NCBI GenBank assembly: GCA_002350725.1
Contig: DEFJ01000015.1
Span: 14,771-78,770 of the forward strand
From: Cyanobacteria bacterium UBA2855
GTDB lineage: Bacteria; Cyanobacteriota; Vampirovibrionia; Gastranaerophilales; Gastranaerophilaceae
DNA length: 64,000 nt
Direction: 5' to 3'
Shown here in pieces: positions 1-8,475 of the stretch (positions are counted from its first letter, which is position 1; each line of letters starts with the position of its first letter). The notes beneath the pieces were generated by a model. It was not told the DNA's origin, ran no database searches, and worked only from the letters and a program-made list of their open reading frames with translations. A program made the position numbers and the translations under genes.

Positions 1-521
1 AATAGTATATTTTTAAATTCTTCACTATTTTTTATCCTTTTTACAACCGCAGAATTATTTTTGAATATATAACCTTTTATATCGTCTAAATCATAATCAA
101 AATCCTCAAACTGGTAACTTATTTTATCAGCCATATATGGTCTCCAAGTCAATAAATTATTTTTACTAAATCTATCTAACTTTTCGTCATTAATATTTCT
201 TAGTTTTATTGCATCTTTTGTATATAGTGGTAAATATTTACCTGAGGCTATATTTATCATTCCAACGGCATCAGGACTTGGGTGTTTATTTATGATATTA
301 TAAACTGTTCCACCAATCTTTCCCAAAAAAGGAGTCATATTTGATTTAATTCTATTTTCCCAAATTTTGACTTCTCTTTCAAATTCTTCTTTTTTAATAT
401 CTGCATCACTTTTTGAGATACTTCCTTCTAAAACAGTTGCAGCTCCGCCGGTTGGTACTCCATCCTGTTTTGAATGTTCTAATCTTAATATACCTCCTTT
501 TAAAATCGGCAATCTTGTCAT
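1..521 (-). CDS. Unknown protein, 3' end outside window
   Basis: A reading frame of about 173 codons runs on the minus strand from an ATG at 521 off the left edge. I do not recognise the protein; no domain, signal peptide or membrane segment is evident, and it is mostly polar and basic with aromatic residues near the visible end. No ribosome binding site precedes the ATG. The frame stays open for about 24 more codons upstream before a TAA near 598 but offers no ATG, GTG or TTG there. The start is therefore doubtful, and the gene may be 5' damaged or use an unusual start. The 195 bases between it and the next gene hold nothing clear. Confidence 0.45.
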   Translation of the reverse strand, partial: MTRLPILKGGILRLEHSKQDGVPTGGAATVLEGSISKSDADIKKEEFEREVKIWENRIKSNMTPFLGKIGGTVYNIINKHPSPDAVGMINIASGKYLPLYTKDAIKLRNINDEKLDRFSKNNLLTWRPYMADKISYQFEDFDYDLDDIKGYIFKNNSAVVKRIKNSEEFKNIL

Positions 522-715
522 GTTTAATCGGGTATTAAATAACTGTATATCATTAGATACATTTATTCCCCATTTGTAATTTTCTGCTATGTATTAAATT
601 TATATTATCACTCTGGCATACAATTCTGATATACATGATTTAATTAATAAAAAATTAATTATTTATATATGTTGTATTGTATACGACAACATTATTATAT
701 ATTGTAATTTGAATA

Positions 716-1441
716 CTAAGCTGTAGCATGTAATTTTGATATAGAAACATTAAAAATAGCTTCTATATCAGTTCTGCAAATTACATATTCAATCCAATCT
801 TCCGGTCTTAGGGTATGTAAATCGTCGATATGAGGGATTATTCCCAAAACTCCAACACCTGTTCTGTTATAAATTTCTCTTTGCAAATCTTTTGCCTCTC
901 CGGAAAGCTTATCCATAGGATATTCGTTGAGAATAATTCCTCTTAAATTCAAATTTTTTCTTTTTGCAAAATTCAAATAATCAAAAATTTCTTCAGGAGT
1001 AGAATTCTTCATTGATGCAACAAGTACAATAGGACTATTTATTGTTCTGAGCAGCTCCTCTTCGGTAAAATCAGGTTCAAACATAGTTGCAAAATTTGAT
1101 TGACCTAAAACAATAACACACTCGTAGTTATTTACAACATTCATGTAATCTTGAAAGATAATATTTTTATCAATGTATAATTTTTCTCTTTCACAAACGG
1201 CAGGGGATAAAGGTTTCCCTCTGTACAAATATGAGCAATAGGTTGTAATATTTTTATCCATAAATTTTGAAAACATCATATCCGGCGCTTGAATTAAGCC
1301 ACCCTTTATGCCTGCCCCAGTTTGTACAGGTAAATAAACTGCGGTAGAATACCCTAATCCCTGCATGGTTGCAGCAATACCACCTGATATAAATGTTACA
1401 CCCGATTGAGATTTTATTCCTGTTAGATATATTTCCAGCAT
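716..1441 (-). CDS. Dethiobiotin-synthetase-like P-loop protein with degenerate Walker A
   Basis: The 241-residue protein has the outline of the BioD / AAA_26 P-loop family, also found at the N-terminus of some phosphate acetyltransferases. The N-terminal strand leads into a glycine-rich loop at residues 7-17, and a YLPVQTGAG segment at about 36-44 corresponds to the KPVQTG motif of BioD. Both lysines that normally contact ATP or substrate are absent: the loop reads SQSGVTF instead of xxVGKT, and the KPVQ lysine is Leu. Catalysis as a classical BioD is therefore doubtful; a regulatory or divergent role is inferred. An AAGG ribosome site precedes the ATG. The gene starts 18 bases after xerD ends and is probably cotranscribed with it. 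Confidence 0.6.
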   Translation of the reverse strand: MLEIYLTGIKSQSGVTFISGGIAATMQGLGYSTAVYLPVQTGAGIKGGLIQAPDMMFSKFMDKNITTYCSYLYRGKPLSPAVCEREKLYIDKNIIFQDYMNVVNNYECVIVLGQSNFATMFEPDFTEEELLRTINSPIVLVASMKNSTPEEIFDYLNFAKRKNLNLRGIILNEYPMDKLSGEAKDLQREIYNRTGVGVLGIIPHIDDLHTLRPEDWIEYVICRTDIEAIFNVSISKLHATA

Positions 1442-1459
1442 CGACCTTACCGTTTTGAC

Positions 1460-2326
1460 CTACTTGTTTATCGCAAAATATACATCTTTTAATCGTTTCT
1501 TACTTATATGAGTATACAGTTGAGTAGTAGAAACATCACTGTGACCTAGGAGCTCTTGTACAACTCGCAAATCCGCACCGTTTTCTATTAAATGTGTTGC
1601 AAAACTATGCCTCAATGTGTGGGGAGAAATTGCTTTATGAATTTTTTTCCCCTGTTCATGTACAAAATTATATATATCCTGACGATTTACTTCTCTCCCA
1701 TCATCCGCCACAAGAAGATGATTGTCAACAATTTGCAATTTTTTTGTAATAAATTCTCTATGAGGGATATACTTTTTTAAAGCAGCGATTGCCTTACTGC
1801 CTAATGGTACAATCCGTTCTTTTGAACCTTTGCCGCGGCATTGCAAATATTTTGATTTTATATTTATATCAGAAATTCTTAAATCAGTCAGTTCCGATAC
1901 CCTCAAACCGCAACCGTATAAAAGTTCTATTATAACTCTTTGTGTTATATTCAAATCTTGTTTCAATATGTCTTCTATTTCTTTTATTGAAACAACTTTC
2001 GGCAATCTTTTCGGTAATTTTGGTAATTCTATTGTAAGTGTAGGATTTACTTTACAATACTCATTGGCACAAAGCCATTTAAATAACCCCCTTAACGAAG
2101 CAATTTTACGCATTATACTTGTAGGCGAATATTTTTGTTCATGCAACTTCATAATATACGAGGAAATATTGTTTCTTGTGACATTCTCCAAATCACTAAC
2201 TCCATTATTACCGCATTCATCCCAAAACTCACTCAAATCTCTTCTGTATGCATCAAGAGTATTTTGAGAAAGTCCCTTCTCCACTTCAAGATATTCTATA
2301 TATTCTGCTAACGTTTGAACACTCAT
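1460..2326 (-). CDS. xerD: Tyrosine recombinase XerD-like
   Basis: This 288-residue site-specific recombinase has the full length of the XerC/XerD family: an N-terminal SAM-like core-binding domain (about 1-95) and a catalytic domain. All catalytic residues are visible: Arg142, Lys166, His236, Arg239, His262 and nucleophile Tyr271. The LLGHSDVSTTQ stretch is closer to classical XerD than XerC. By family knowledge it would resolve chromosome dimers at a dif site with a partner recombinase, for which the next gene on the same strand (2759-3670) is the natural candidate. The ATG lies 6 bases after a TATAAT and has no ribosome site, suggesting a leaderless transcript. The BioD-like gene follows after 18 bases. 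Confidence 0.85.
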   Translation of the reverse strand: MSVQTLAEYIEYLEVEKGLSQNTLDAYRRDLSEFWDECGNNGVSDLENVTRNNISSYIMKLHEQKYSPTSIMRKIASLRGLFKWLCANEYCKVNPTLTIELPKLPKRLPKVVSIKEIEDILKQDLNITQRVIIELLYGCGLRVSELTDLRISDINIKSKYLQCRGKGSKERIVPLGSKAIAALKKYIPHREFITKKLQIVDNHLLVADDGREVNRQDIYNFVHEQGKKIHKAISPHTLRHSFATHLIENGADLRVVQELLGHSDVSTTQLYTHISKKRLKDVYFAINK

Positions 2327-2332
2327 ACCAAG

Positions 2333-2338
2333 ATTATA
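2333..2338 (-). promoter_or_regulatory. -10 box of xerD, leaderless start
   Basis: A consensus TATAAT on the minus strand ends six bases before the xerD ATG, which places the expected transcription start at or next to the start codon. No good -35 box is visible at 16-18 bases, and no Shine-Dalgarno sequence can fit. Confidence 0.5.
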
Positions 2339-2537
2339 TAACTATTACGCTTTTATTTTAATAATTTAAATGTACTATTTTTTTAATTTAAAACCTTTAC
2401 TCAAATACTGAAATTTTTGATATCCGACATATATAATTATAATCATGTTTTTTAAATTTTATGAGTTTTTATAAATTGTAAACAATTGTAAATTATATAA
2501 TGCTTATATAAGAAACTTAGCAATATTTTTTAACATA

Positions 2538-2567
2538 TTGTTTTTAATAATATAAGAGAGGTATAAT
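2538..2567 (+). promoter_or_regulatory. Promoter TTGTTT-18-TATAAT for the 60-aa gene
   Basis: TTGTTT at 2538-2543 and TATAAT at 2562-2567 are separated by 18 bases. The downstream ATG at 2574 lies six bases after the -10 box, again implying a leaderless message. A purine run (GAGAGG) lies upstream of the -10 and is too far from the ATG to act as a ribosome site. Confidence 0.5.
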
Positions 2568-2573
2568 CTACTT

Positions 2574-2756
2574 ATGTCGGACACAACAGAGAGAAATTTA
2601 AGAGTAATTGAGCGAAAAGCAGCGGAAACACCCGCAGAAACCACGTCTGAGCCCAAACATCAGACTAATCCTATTGTACAAAAATTACTAAAATTTCATC
2701 AAGAAAACAAAAAGAACTTTTCTGTTGTAGATTTATTCAAAAACCGCACACCGTAA
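2574..2756 (+). CDS. Small unknown protein, 60 aa
   Basis: A small hydrophilic protein, rich in Glu, Thr, Lys and Asn, with no membrane segment or recognised domain. It probably contains one amphipathic helix near residues 33-45 (NPIVQKLLKFHQ). It is credible as a gene because it has its own promoter-like sequence and lies in the only gap between the two xer genes, converging on xerC with 2 bases between the two stop codons. No function can be assigned. Confidence 0.55.
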   Translation: MSDTTERNLRVIERKAAETPAETTSEPKHQTNPIVQKLLKFHQENKKNFSVVDLFKNRTP

Positions 2757-2758
2757 TG

Positions 2759-3670
2759 CTATGCCCTTGGATGCGTTTCGTTATAAACCTCTTTTAAATG
2801 TTGAGATGAAATATGTGTGTATATCTGGGTATTAGAAATACTCGCATGCCCTAAAAGTTCTTGTACTACCCTTAAATCCGCACCGTTTTCTATCAAATGT
2901 GTTGCAAAACTATGCCTAAATACGTGAGGAGTGACATGTTTCGGCAAATCTATTTTTTCAACGATATCATTAATCACATTACGAACAGTTCTTGGCTGTA
3001 AACGATATCCGGTATTATTAATAAATACAGGGGACGACTCATCGGTATCAACTTCATAACCTTTGGCAACAAGCGGTCGTGCCGATTCAATGTACCTTTC
3101 CAAATAGGATTTTGCCCTGTCTGAAACTAATATAATACGTTCCTTTGCACCTTTACCAAATACTCTTATTTCATTTTCTTCAAGGTTCAAATCTTCAAAA
3201 TTTAAACCGCTAAGCTCAGAAATACGCATACCTGTAGCCCAAAGCAATTCTAAAATTGCTTTATTACGAAAACCTGCCGGAGTATCAATATTTGTGTTAT
3301 TTAATATTTGTTCCACCTCATACGTTGAGAGGAATTTTGGCAAATTTCTGGGTCGTTTGGGGGAATTTAAATTATCGGCGGGATTTGTATCAACTTTTTT
3401 CTCCCTAAATAGGTATTTATAAAAGGTTCTAAGCGAAGAAATTTTTCTTGAAACAGTTGTTTTTTTGTATTGAAATTTTTGAATAAAATGTAAATATTCA
3501 CGAATTTTTAAGAATGTAACATCCTCACAAGATTCTTCATCCAGCCATAATAAAAAGTCTAAAACATCAGTACAATATGCTTTTGCAGTATGTTCCGAAA
3601 AGTTACGTTCAATGAGTATATACGTTTTAAATCCTTCAAGATCAATTTTAGAGTTTTTATTTATTGCCAT
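2759..3670 (-). CDS. xerC: Tyrosine recombinase XerC-like
   Basis: This 303-residue tyrosine recombinase has catalytic residues Arg149, Lys173, His249, Arg252, His275 and Tyr284, with the usual N-terminal core-binding domain at about 7-95. The ending (GHASIS, then HL..VY...HPRA) resembles classical XerC, whereas its neighbour at 1460-2326 resembles XerD. The two are clear paralogues, sharing an identical HSFATHLIENGADLRVVQEL stretch around the active site. A ribosome site (AAGGTG) stands 8 bases before the ATG, and a TATAAT lies about 30 bases further up, so unlike xerD this message has a leader. Predicted role: chromosome dimer resolution as the second subunit of a XerCD pair. Confidence 0.85.
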   Translation of the reverse strand: MAINKNSKIDLEGFKTYILIERNFSEHTAKAYCTDVLDFLLWLDEESCEDVTFLKIREYLHFIQKFQYKKTTVSRKISSLRTFYKYLFREKKVDTNPADNLNSPKRPRNLPKFLSTYEVEQILNNTNIDTPAGFRNKAILELLWATGMRISELSGLNFEDLNLEENEIRVFGKGAKERIILVSDRAKSYLERYIESARPLVAKGYEVDTDESSPVFINNTGYRLQPRTVRNVINDIVEKIDLPKHVTPHVFRHSFATHLIENGADLRVVQELLGHASISNTQIYTHISSQHLKEVYNETHPRA

Positions 3671-3751
3671 AAGTTCACCTTGTTGATTTTTTGGAACAAC
3701 TATTATACAATATACTCAAAAGAAATAATTTAGTAAAGGGAATAAAATACC

Positions 3752-5572
3752 ATGAATTACAAAAAACTGCTCATAGCATCATGTATATTTGCAAGTATTT
3801 TGGGTGGAACTGCAGGTTATACAGCAGAATTACAAGCTCAAGTAGCAAAGAATGTTGCTCCTAATGTATATCACAAGTATGCAAATATTAATAAGATGAT
3901 TGAATATCATCAGTATAAAGAAGCAGACAACGCCTTGAAATATGCTTTAAAAGTTCATCCTAATGACATTGAAGCGCAAAGTTTGAACATTTTATGGATG
4001 GCATATCAGCAAAAATTAGCACCGGCTCAGGCTGAGTTGGATTTGTTGCTTGCTAAGTATCCTAACTATGCGCCATTGCATTATGCACAAGGTATGGTCT
4101 ATTTGAAACGTCGTACATCTTCTGATGTTACATACATTCGTGATTCAAAAGATTTATTAAATGATGCAATTAAAGAATTTGTAAAAGCTGTAAATATAAA
4201 CAGCAACTTCTACCAAGCATATAATGCAATGGGTATCGCAACATTGCAGCTAGGAAACAAAGATGATGCAAGAGAATTATTCAAGACAGCTTTAAGCATT
4301 AACCCTAATTTTGCAAACGCATACGATAACCTTGGAAACTTAGAACTAATTAACGGAAATTTAACTGAGGCTGAAAAATATTTGATGCAATCACTAAAAT
4401 GTAATTCACATAATCCGACAGCAATGTATCACTTAGGTCAGGTTGCTGTTCGTCAAAAAGATTACAATAAAGCATTAACATGGTTAAATCACTCTTTACA
4501 TATCAATCCGAATTCATCACCGGCATTGACATTACAGGGTGAATGTTATTTGGTACAAGGCAATCAGGCTGCGGCAATCAATTCTTTCAAAAAAGCTATT
4601 ACCGTAAAACCTGAAAATACCCGTCCTTATATCAACCTTGCAAATGTTTATGAAAAACGTTCCGATGCAGAATTAGCAATTGATGCTTTGAAAACAGCAA
4701 TTGCTATCAATCCGGGTTATTCCGATGCGATTATGAGGGTTGCGGATTTATCATTGGAAGAAAGAAAATATTACCAAGCACTTGATTATTATTCAAAACT
4801 TGTAAACGACAGCGTTTATGGCAATGATGCTATAATCGGTTTGGCTAATACATATTATGAAATGTCAAAAGATAGAGGTCATAACGGTCGTGTTGCAACA
4901 AATAAAGAGTTGTATATGGCTTATGACTATGTAAATGAAGCTATCAAACGTGTTCCTGACAGATTGGATTTCCACATTGCAAAAATTAAGCTTGCAAAAT
5001 TGACTCACCAATTGCCAATGACAAAAGAAAGTATTAATTATATTATTCAGTCATCAGGCAACTCTGTTATGGATAACGTAATTAAAGGTGAAGCATACTT
5101 AGCATTGGGTCGTGAAAACGATGCTGTTTACGCATTTGAAAATGCCGTAAACTTTGCAGATAACGTCCAAGATGAATTGTATTTAGGTGAAATTCTTGTT
5201 CATAATAAACAATTCAGAACCGCTCGTACAGCTTTGAAGAAAGCACTTATGCAAGATCCTGAAAATGTAATTGCTAAAAACGGTATTGCATATATTGACT
5301 TGTGTGAAACTAAGTCAAATGAATTCTTTGATATTGCTCAAAGAGAATACAAAGAAGGAAATTATGCATCTGCAATTGAATATTGTAACAAAGCAATTGA
5401 CTTTTATCACAATAGCCCTGATATCATGAAGTTAAAGGCTATGTCATTTGAAAAAGAACTCAATTACCAAGGTGCTATAAAATACTATAGCAAATACTTA
5501 GAAATGAGTCCTAATGCATCTGATGCCGAATACATTCGTGGTATCCTTGCAAGATATAACCAGAAAGTATAG
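3752..5572 (+). CDS. Exported TPR-repeat protein, 606 aa
   Basis: The first 28 or so residues form a Sec-type signal peptide (Lys-Lys, hydrophobic core, then A-x-A-like sites near TAELQA). The rest is almost entirely tetratricopeptide repeats, with repeated blocks of the type A..LG...A...F..A..I.PN and spacers of about 34 residues across roughly 35-600. It probably acts as a periplasmic or outer-membrane-associated scaffold; the partner is unknown. AAAGGGA precedes the ATG. The 89-aa gene follows after 12 bases and is probably cotranscribed. Confidence 0.8.
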   Translation: MNYKKLLIASCIFASILGGTAGYTAELQAQVAKNVAPNVYHKYANINKMIEYHQYKEADNALKYALKVHPNDIEAQSLNILWMAYQQKLAPAQAELDLLLAKYPNYAPLHYAQGMVYLKRRTSSDVTYIRDSKDLLNDAIKEFVKAVNINSNFYQAYNAMGIATLQLGNKDDARELFKTALSINPNFANAYDNLGNLELINGNLTEAEKYLMQSLKCNSHNPTAMYHLGQVAVRQKDYNKALTWLNHSLHINPNSSPALTLQGECYLVQGNQAAAINSFKKAITVKPENTRPYINLANVYEKRSDAELAIDALKTAIAINPGYSDAIMRVADLSLEERKYYQALDYYSKLVNDSVYGNDAIIGLANTYYEMSKDRGHNGRVATNKELYMAYDYVNEAIKRVPDRLDFHIAKIKLAKLTHQLPMTKESINYIIQSSGNSVMDNVIKGEAYLALGRENDAVYAFENAVNFADNVQDELYLGEILVHNKQFRTARTALKKALMQDPENVIAKNGIAYIDLCETKSNEFFDIAQREYKEGNYASAIEYCNKAIDFYHNSPDIMKLKAMSFEKELNYQGAIKYYSKYLEMSPNASDAEYIRGILARYNQKV

Positions 5573-5584
5573 TAAACAAATAAA

Positions 5585-5854
5585 ATGACAAAAAAATTTG
5601 ATATTCGCAAATCATTTGAAATATTCTGGAGAGAGCCCTTGAGTATTTTGAAAGAGGGCTTATTTCAGATTGTGAATATTCAAACAACGGATAATATATT
5701 TGAAAAGAAACCTGCCGTTAACATAGATTTTATGAAAGACGGCAGGTCTCAAATTACGGTAGTCGATAGTGACAAAATGTATCGCCTGTTCCAAACGGTT
5801 TTATTAAAACAACGGCTGAAAGAATCTCGTAAAAAAGCGTTGTCTTTGAAATAA
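5585..5854 (+). CDS. Unknown protein, 89 aa
   Basis: A short basic protein with no recognised domain, signal peptide or membrane segment. A predicted alpha/beta segment (residues 1-65) is followed by a Lys/Arg-rich C-terminal helix. It starts 12 bases after the TPR gene without a convincing ribosome site, so translational coupling is plausible. Function unknown. Confidence 0.6.
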   Translation: MTKKFDIRKSFEIFWREPLSILKEGLFQIVNIQTTDNIFEKKPAVNIDFMKDGRSQITVVDSDKMYRLFQTVLLKQRLKESRKKALSLK

Positions 5855-5922
5855 TCTCGTATTCCTTAATATTAACACTAAATCTGCATGTTAAGTTTAT
5901 GCTTTAATATAAAGATTTGTGC

Positions 5923-5928
5923 TATAAT
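5923..5928 (+). promoter_or_regulatory. Extended -10 promoter upstream of the thioesterase
   Basis: TGCTATAAT matches the extended -10 consensus (TGn before TATAAT). The -35 region is poor. It lies 23 bases before the thioesterase ATG at 5952, which also has an AGAAGG ribosome site, so this unit has a normal short leader. Confidence 0.5.
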
Positions 5929-5951
5929 TTTTCTAAAAAAAGAAGGCGACA

Positions 5952-6689
5952 ATGATTAAGAACGGCTACAAGAGAGAAATAGAACTTAAATATTCGGAAA
6001 TTGATTATGATAAAAGTTTAAAACCGTATTCTTTATTGAATTATTTTCAGGATATTGCAAGCGATAATGCCGAAGAATTGGGATTCGGATACTCATATAT
6101 AACACCTAAAAATCTTATGTGGGTGCTATTAAAATACCGAATTGAATTTGATAAATATCCGGTTGATATTCCATATGTCACTGTAAAAACCGAACCTCGC
6201 GGATACAACAGGTTGTTTGCTTACCGTGATTTTGAAATATATGAAGGCGAAAAGCTTTTAGGCAGAGCAGCCAGCACTTGGTCGCTTGTCGATATTGATA
6301 CACTTGCTATTGCTAATGTTGAAAAATCCTTGCAAAATCCGAATTTTTCAAAATTTGTAGCCAGAGAAGATGATTTGTCTTTTGTTAAAATTCCACAACT
6401 TGAAAAAATTGATATTGAAAAAGAATTTGAAGTAAGATACAACGACTTAGACGTAAATAGACATGCAAATAATGGGAATTATATAGTATGGGCATTTGAG
6501 CCGCTAAGCTTTGAGTTTAAATCGGAACATAAGCCCAAAATTATAGATATGGTATACAAAAAAGAAATTAAATATGGAGAAAAACTTTTATCTCAGGTTC
6601 AATTTATTGATAACAAAACGACTCTACATTATCTTAAAAATTCTGAAACAGGAGATGATTTGTGTCTGATAAAATGTGAGTGGTATTAA
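5952..6689 (+). CDS. Acyl-ACP thioesterase (Fat-type), 245 aa
   Basis: Two hotdog domains are visible. The N-terminal one carries the RxxEIxYxxxDxxxxL opening followed by NYFQDIASDNAEELG and NLMWVLLKYRIEF. The C-terminal one contains DLDVNRHANNGNYIVW at residues 165-180, the DxNxHxNN pattern that carries the catalytic Asn/His of this family. Length fits bacterial FatA/FatB-like thioesterases (about 240-250 aa). It would hydrolyse acyl-ACP to release free fatty acids in the cytoplasm, so roles in lipid turnover or lipid A/phospholipid acyl supply are possible. It abuts the Cys-cluster gene downstream. Confidence 0.8.
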   Translation: MIKNGYKREIELKYSEIDYDKSLKPYSLLNYFQDIASDNAEELGFGYSYITPKNLMWVLLKYRIEFDKYPVDIPYVTVKTEPRGYNRLFAYRDFEIYEGEKLLGRAASTWSLVDIDTLAIANVEKSLQNPNFSKFVAREDDLSFVKIPQLEKIDIEKEFEVRYNDLDVNRHANNGNYIVWAFEPLSFEFKSEHKPKIIDMVYKKEIKYGEKLLSQVQFIDNKTTLHYLKNSETGDDLCLIKCEWY

Positions 6690-6690
6690 T

Positions 6691-7245
6691 ATGCTTAAAC
6701 GCTACAAAGAATTTTTAAAAGAGCTTGATAATAAATTAGAACAATACTATGAAAGCCAAAAAGCATACATAAAATGTAAAAAAGGTTGCACTGAGTGTTG
6801 CCAAATAGGGGAATATCCGTTTTCAAGGCTTGAAGCAGAATATATAATGAGTGGTTTTATAAATTTACCTGCTCAAACACAAAAAATCATAAAAAATAAT
6901 ATCCAAAATTTATTAGAAGAAAAGTCAAAATCAGTTGCAACAAGATTTGAATATTGTTGCCCGTTTTTAATTGATAAGGAATGTGCATTATATGAATATC
7001 GAGGGATAGTATGCCGAACATTCGGGCTAGCATATTTAGATAACAACAAAGTCATACTTCCGGAATGTGTAAAATCCGGATTAAATTACTATAATGTATA
7101 TAATTCGGATAAAAGCGAGGTAACATTAAAAAATCCGATAAAAGAAAATCTTCATATTGATAAAATTTTCCATAGCAAAACTGCTGAAAAATATCAGCTT
7201 GAATGCGGTAAAATTCAACCGTTAATAGATTGGTTCATTCAATAA
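6691..7245 (+). CDS. YkgJ-family cysteine-cluster protein
   Basis: The protein has the Cys arrangement of the YkgJ/CxxCxxCC family: CKKGCTECC at about residues 29-37, then YCCPFL, a further Cys in ECALYEYR and CRTFG. Members are thought to bind a metal, zinc or an iron-sulfur cluster. I chose the ATG at 6691, just after the thioesterase stop (6689), over an upstream GTG at 6676 that would add five residues. Function in the cell is unknown; some relatives are annotated as oxidoreductase-like. Confidence 0.75.
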   Translation: MLKRYKEFLKELDNKLEQYYESQKAYIKCKKGCTECCQIGEYPFSRLEAEYIMSGFINLPAQTQKIIKNNIQNLLEEKSKSVATRFEYCCPFLIDKECALYEYRGIVCRTFGLAYLDNNKVILPECVKSGLNYYNVYNSDKSEVTLKNPIKENLHIDKIFHSKTAEKYQLECGKIQPLIDWFIQ

Positions 7246-7249
7246 TATA

Positions 7250-7789
7250 TTAATATTCGCCATCTGAAGAAGTATAATGTTCTTCTTCATCTTTCATTGC
7301 AGACAAATCATCTTTATAAACTGCATCAAAATCATCCGGCATCAATTCGGGATCAGGCCAAACTGTTTCATCATCAAAACGGCATGCATGAAGATTATAC
7401 GAACTTGTAAAATCCGAATTGCTCAAATTTGATTCCGCAAAAATACATCCTGCCAAATCAGTATCACTAAAATTGCAATAAGTCATTTCTGCATAACTGC
7501 AATCTGCGCCGTTCAAAATACTTTCAGTAAAATCACATTCCACAACTTTTGCTCTTGTGAAATCTACGGAAGTTAAATCAGCATTAGTAAAATTAGTAAG
7601 CGATATACTGCAATCAGCAAACGAGCTTGAATTTAAATCCACATTTGAAAAATCTATTTCGTTAAAAGTCATTGAGGAAAAGTCAACTTCACTCAAATCG
7701 ACCTCATCCTGTTCAGCTTTCCATTGCATAAACTTTTCAGGATGTTTGCTCAATAATTCTACTAATTCTTCTTTTGTATAATCTATCAT
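7250..7789 (-). CDS. Pentapeptide-repeat protein, 179 aa
   Basis: From about residue 30 to 145 the protein is built of A(D/N)-x-(F/L/S)-x-x repeats, for example FSNVDLNSSSFADCSI, TNADLTSVDFTRAKV and FSDTDLAGCIFAESNLS. This pattern predicts a right-handed quadrilateral beta-helix. The first 25 residues are helical (EELVELLSKHPEKFMQWKAEQ) and the last 35 are acidic. Family members bind proteins, and some mimic DNA to protect gyrase; no such role can be assigned here. An AAGGAGATAATT ribosome site precedes the ATG. The gene converges on the YkgJ gene with 4 bases between stops. Confidence 0.8.
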   Translation of the reverse strand: MIDYTKEELVELLSKHPEKFMQWKAEQDEVDLSEVDFSSMTFNEIDFSNVDLNSSSFADCSISLTNFTNADLTSVDFTRAKVVECDFTESILNGADCSYAEMTYCNFSDTDLAGCIFAESNLSNSDFTSSYNLHACRFDDETVWPDPELMPDDFDAVYKDDLSAMKDEEEHYTSSDGEY

Positions 7790-7827
7790 TTATTAATTAT
7801 CTCCTTGTTAAATATATCTCGGGGTGT

Positions 7828-8475
7828 TTATACTATTTTGTATTTTAAAGCCTTAAGTGCGGCTTGCAATCTGTCATCTACTTCCAATTTTTGTAATATG
7901 TTTGCTACATGTGCCTTTGTCGTATTAATACTTATGACAAGCATCTGAGCTATTTCCATGTTATTATAACCTTCTGTCATAAGTTTTAAAATTTGTGCCT
8001 CTCTTGCGGTTAAGTCATATTTTTTACTGTTATTTTCCGTATCTTCAGCAGGAGAGTTAGTCGTAGCTTTTAAAACAATATGGGCAATACTCGGGTCAAA
8101 CCAAGCAGCACCGTCAGCAACAGATTGCACAACCTGAATGAGTCTTTGCGGATTAATTTCCTTTGAGCAATAGGCATTAGCACCGGCTTTCAAACTGTTA
8201 AGAACTTCTTTCTCATCGTTATGAGAAGTAAGAATAACAATTTTAACATCCTTGTTAAGTTGTCGGATAGCTTTTGTTGCATCTATCCCGTTCATCTGCG
8301 GCAAGCCTAAATCCATAATTACAACATCAATCCTATTATTGTTAAAAACTTCAATAGCCTTTTCTGCAGACTCAGCCTCATAAATAGTTCCGACAAAATC
8401 CACTCCTTCAAACGCCGTTTTCAAACCAAAACGCGTAAGCTCATAGTCTTCAACTATCAGAATGTTTTTTGTCAT
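7828..8475 (-). CDS. NarL/FixJ-family response regulator
   Basis: A 215-residue two-domain regulator. The N-terminal receiver domain has phospho-acceptor Asp55 (VVIMDLGLPQMNG), the acidic pair near residues 9-11, a Thr in ILTSHND and a Lys in CSKEI. The C-terminal LuxR-type helix-turn-helix (about 150-210) reads LTAREAQILKLMTEGYNNMEIAQML. It starts in an ATGA overlap with the upstream TPR gene, so it is translationally coupled as the third gene of the GAF/HD-GYP - TPR - regulator operon. No histidine kinase is in the window; the input is unknown. Confidence 0.85.
   Translation of the reverse strand: MTKNILIVEDYELTRFGLKTAFEGVDFVGTIYEAESAEKAIEVFNNNRIDVVIMDLGLPQMNGIDATKAIRQLNKDVKIVILTSHNDEKEVLNSLKAGANAYCSKEINPQRLIQVVQSVADGAAWFDPSIAHIVLKATTNSPAEDTENNSKKYDLTAREAQILKLMTEGYNNMEIAQMLVISINTTKAHVANILQKLEVDDRLQAALKALKYKIV

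Noticed and set aside
1830..2267. A 145-residue plus-strand protein
   Set aside because: It is the antisense frame of xerD; the same applies to long frames opposite hom, dprA, amrS and others.
2340..2570. A dif site beside the xer genes
   Set aside because: I see no 28-base sequence with convincing XerC/XerD half-sites in this gap; a genome-wide search near the terminus would be needed.
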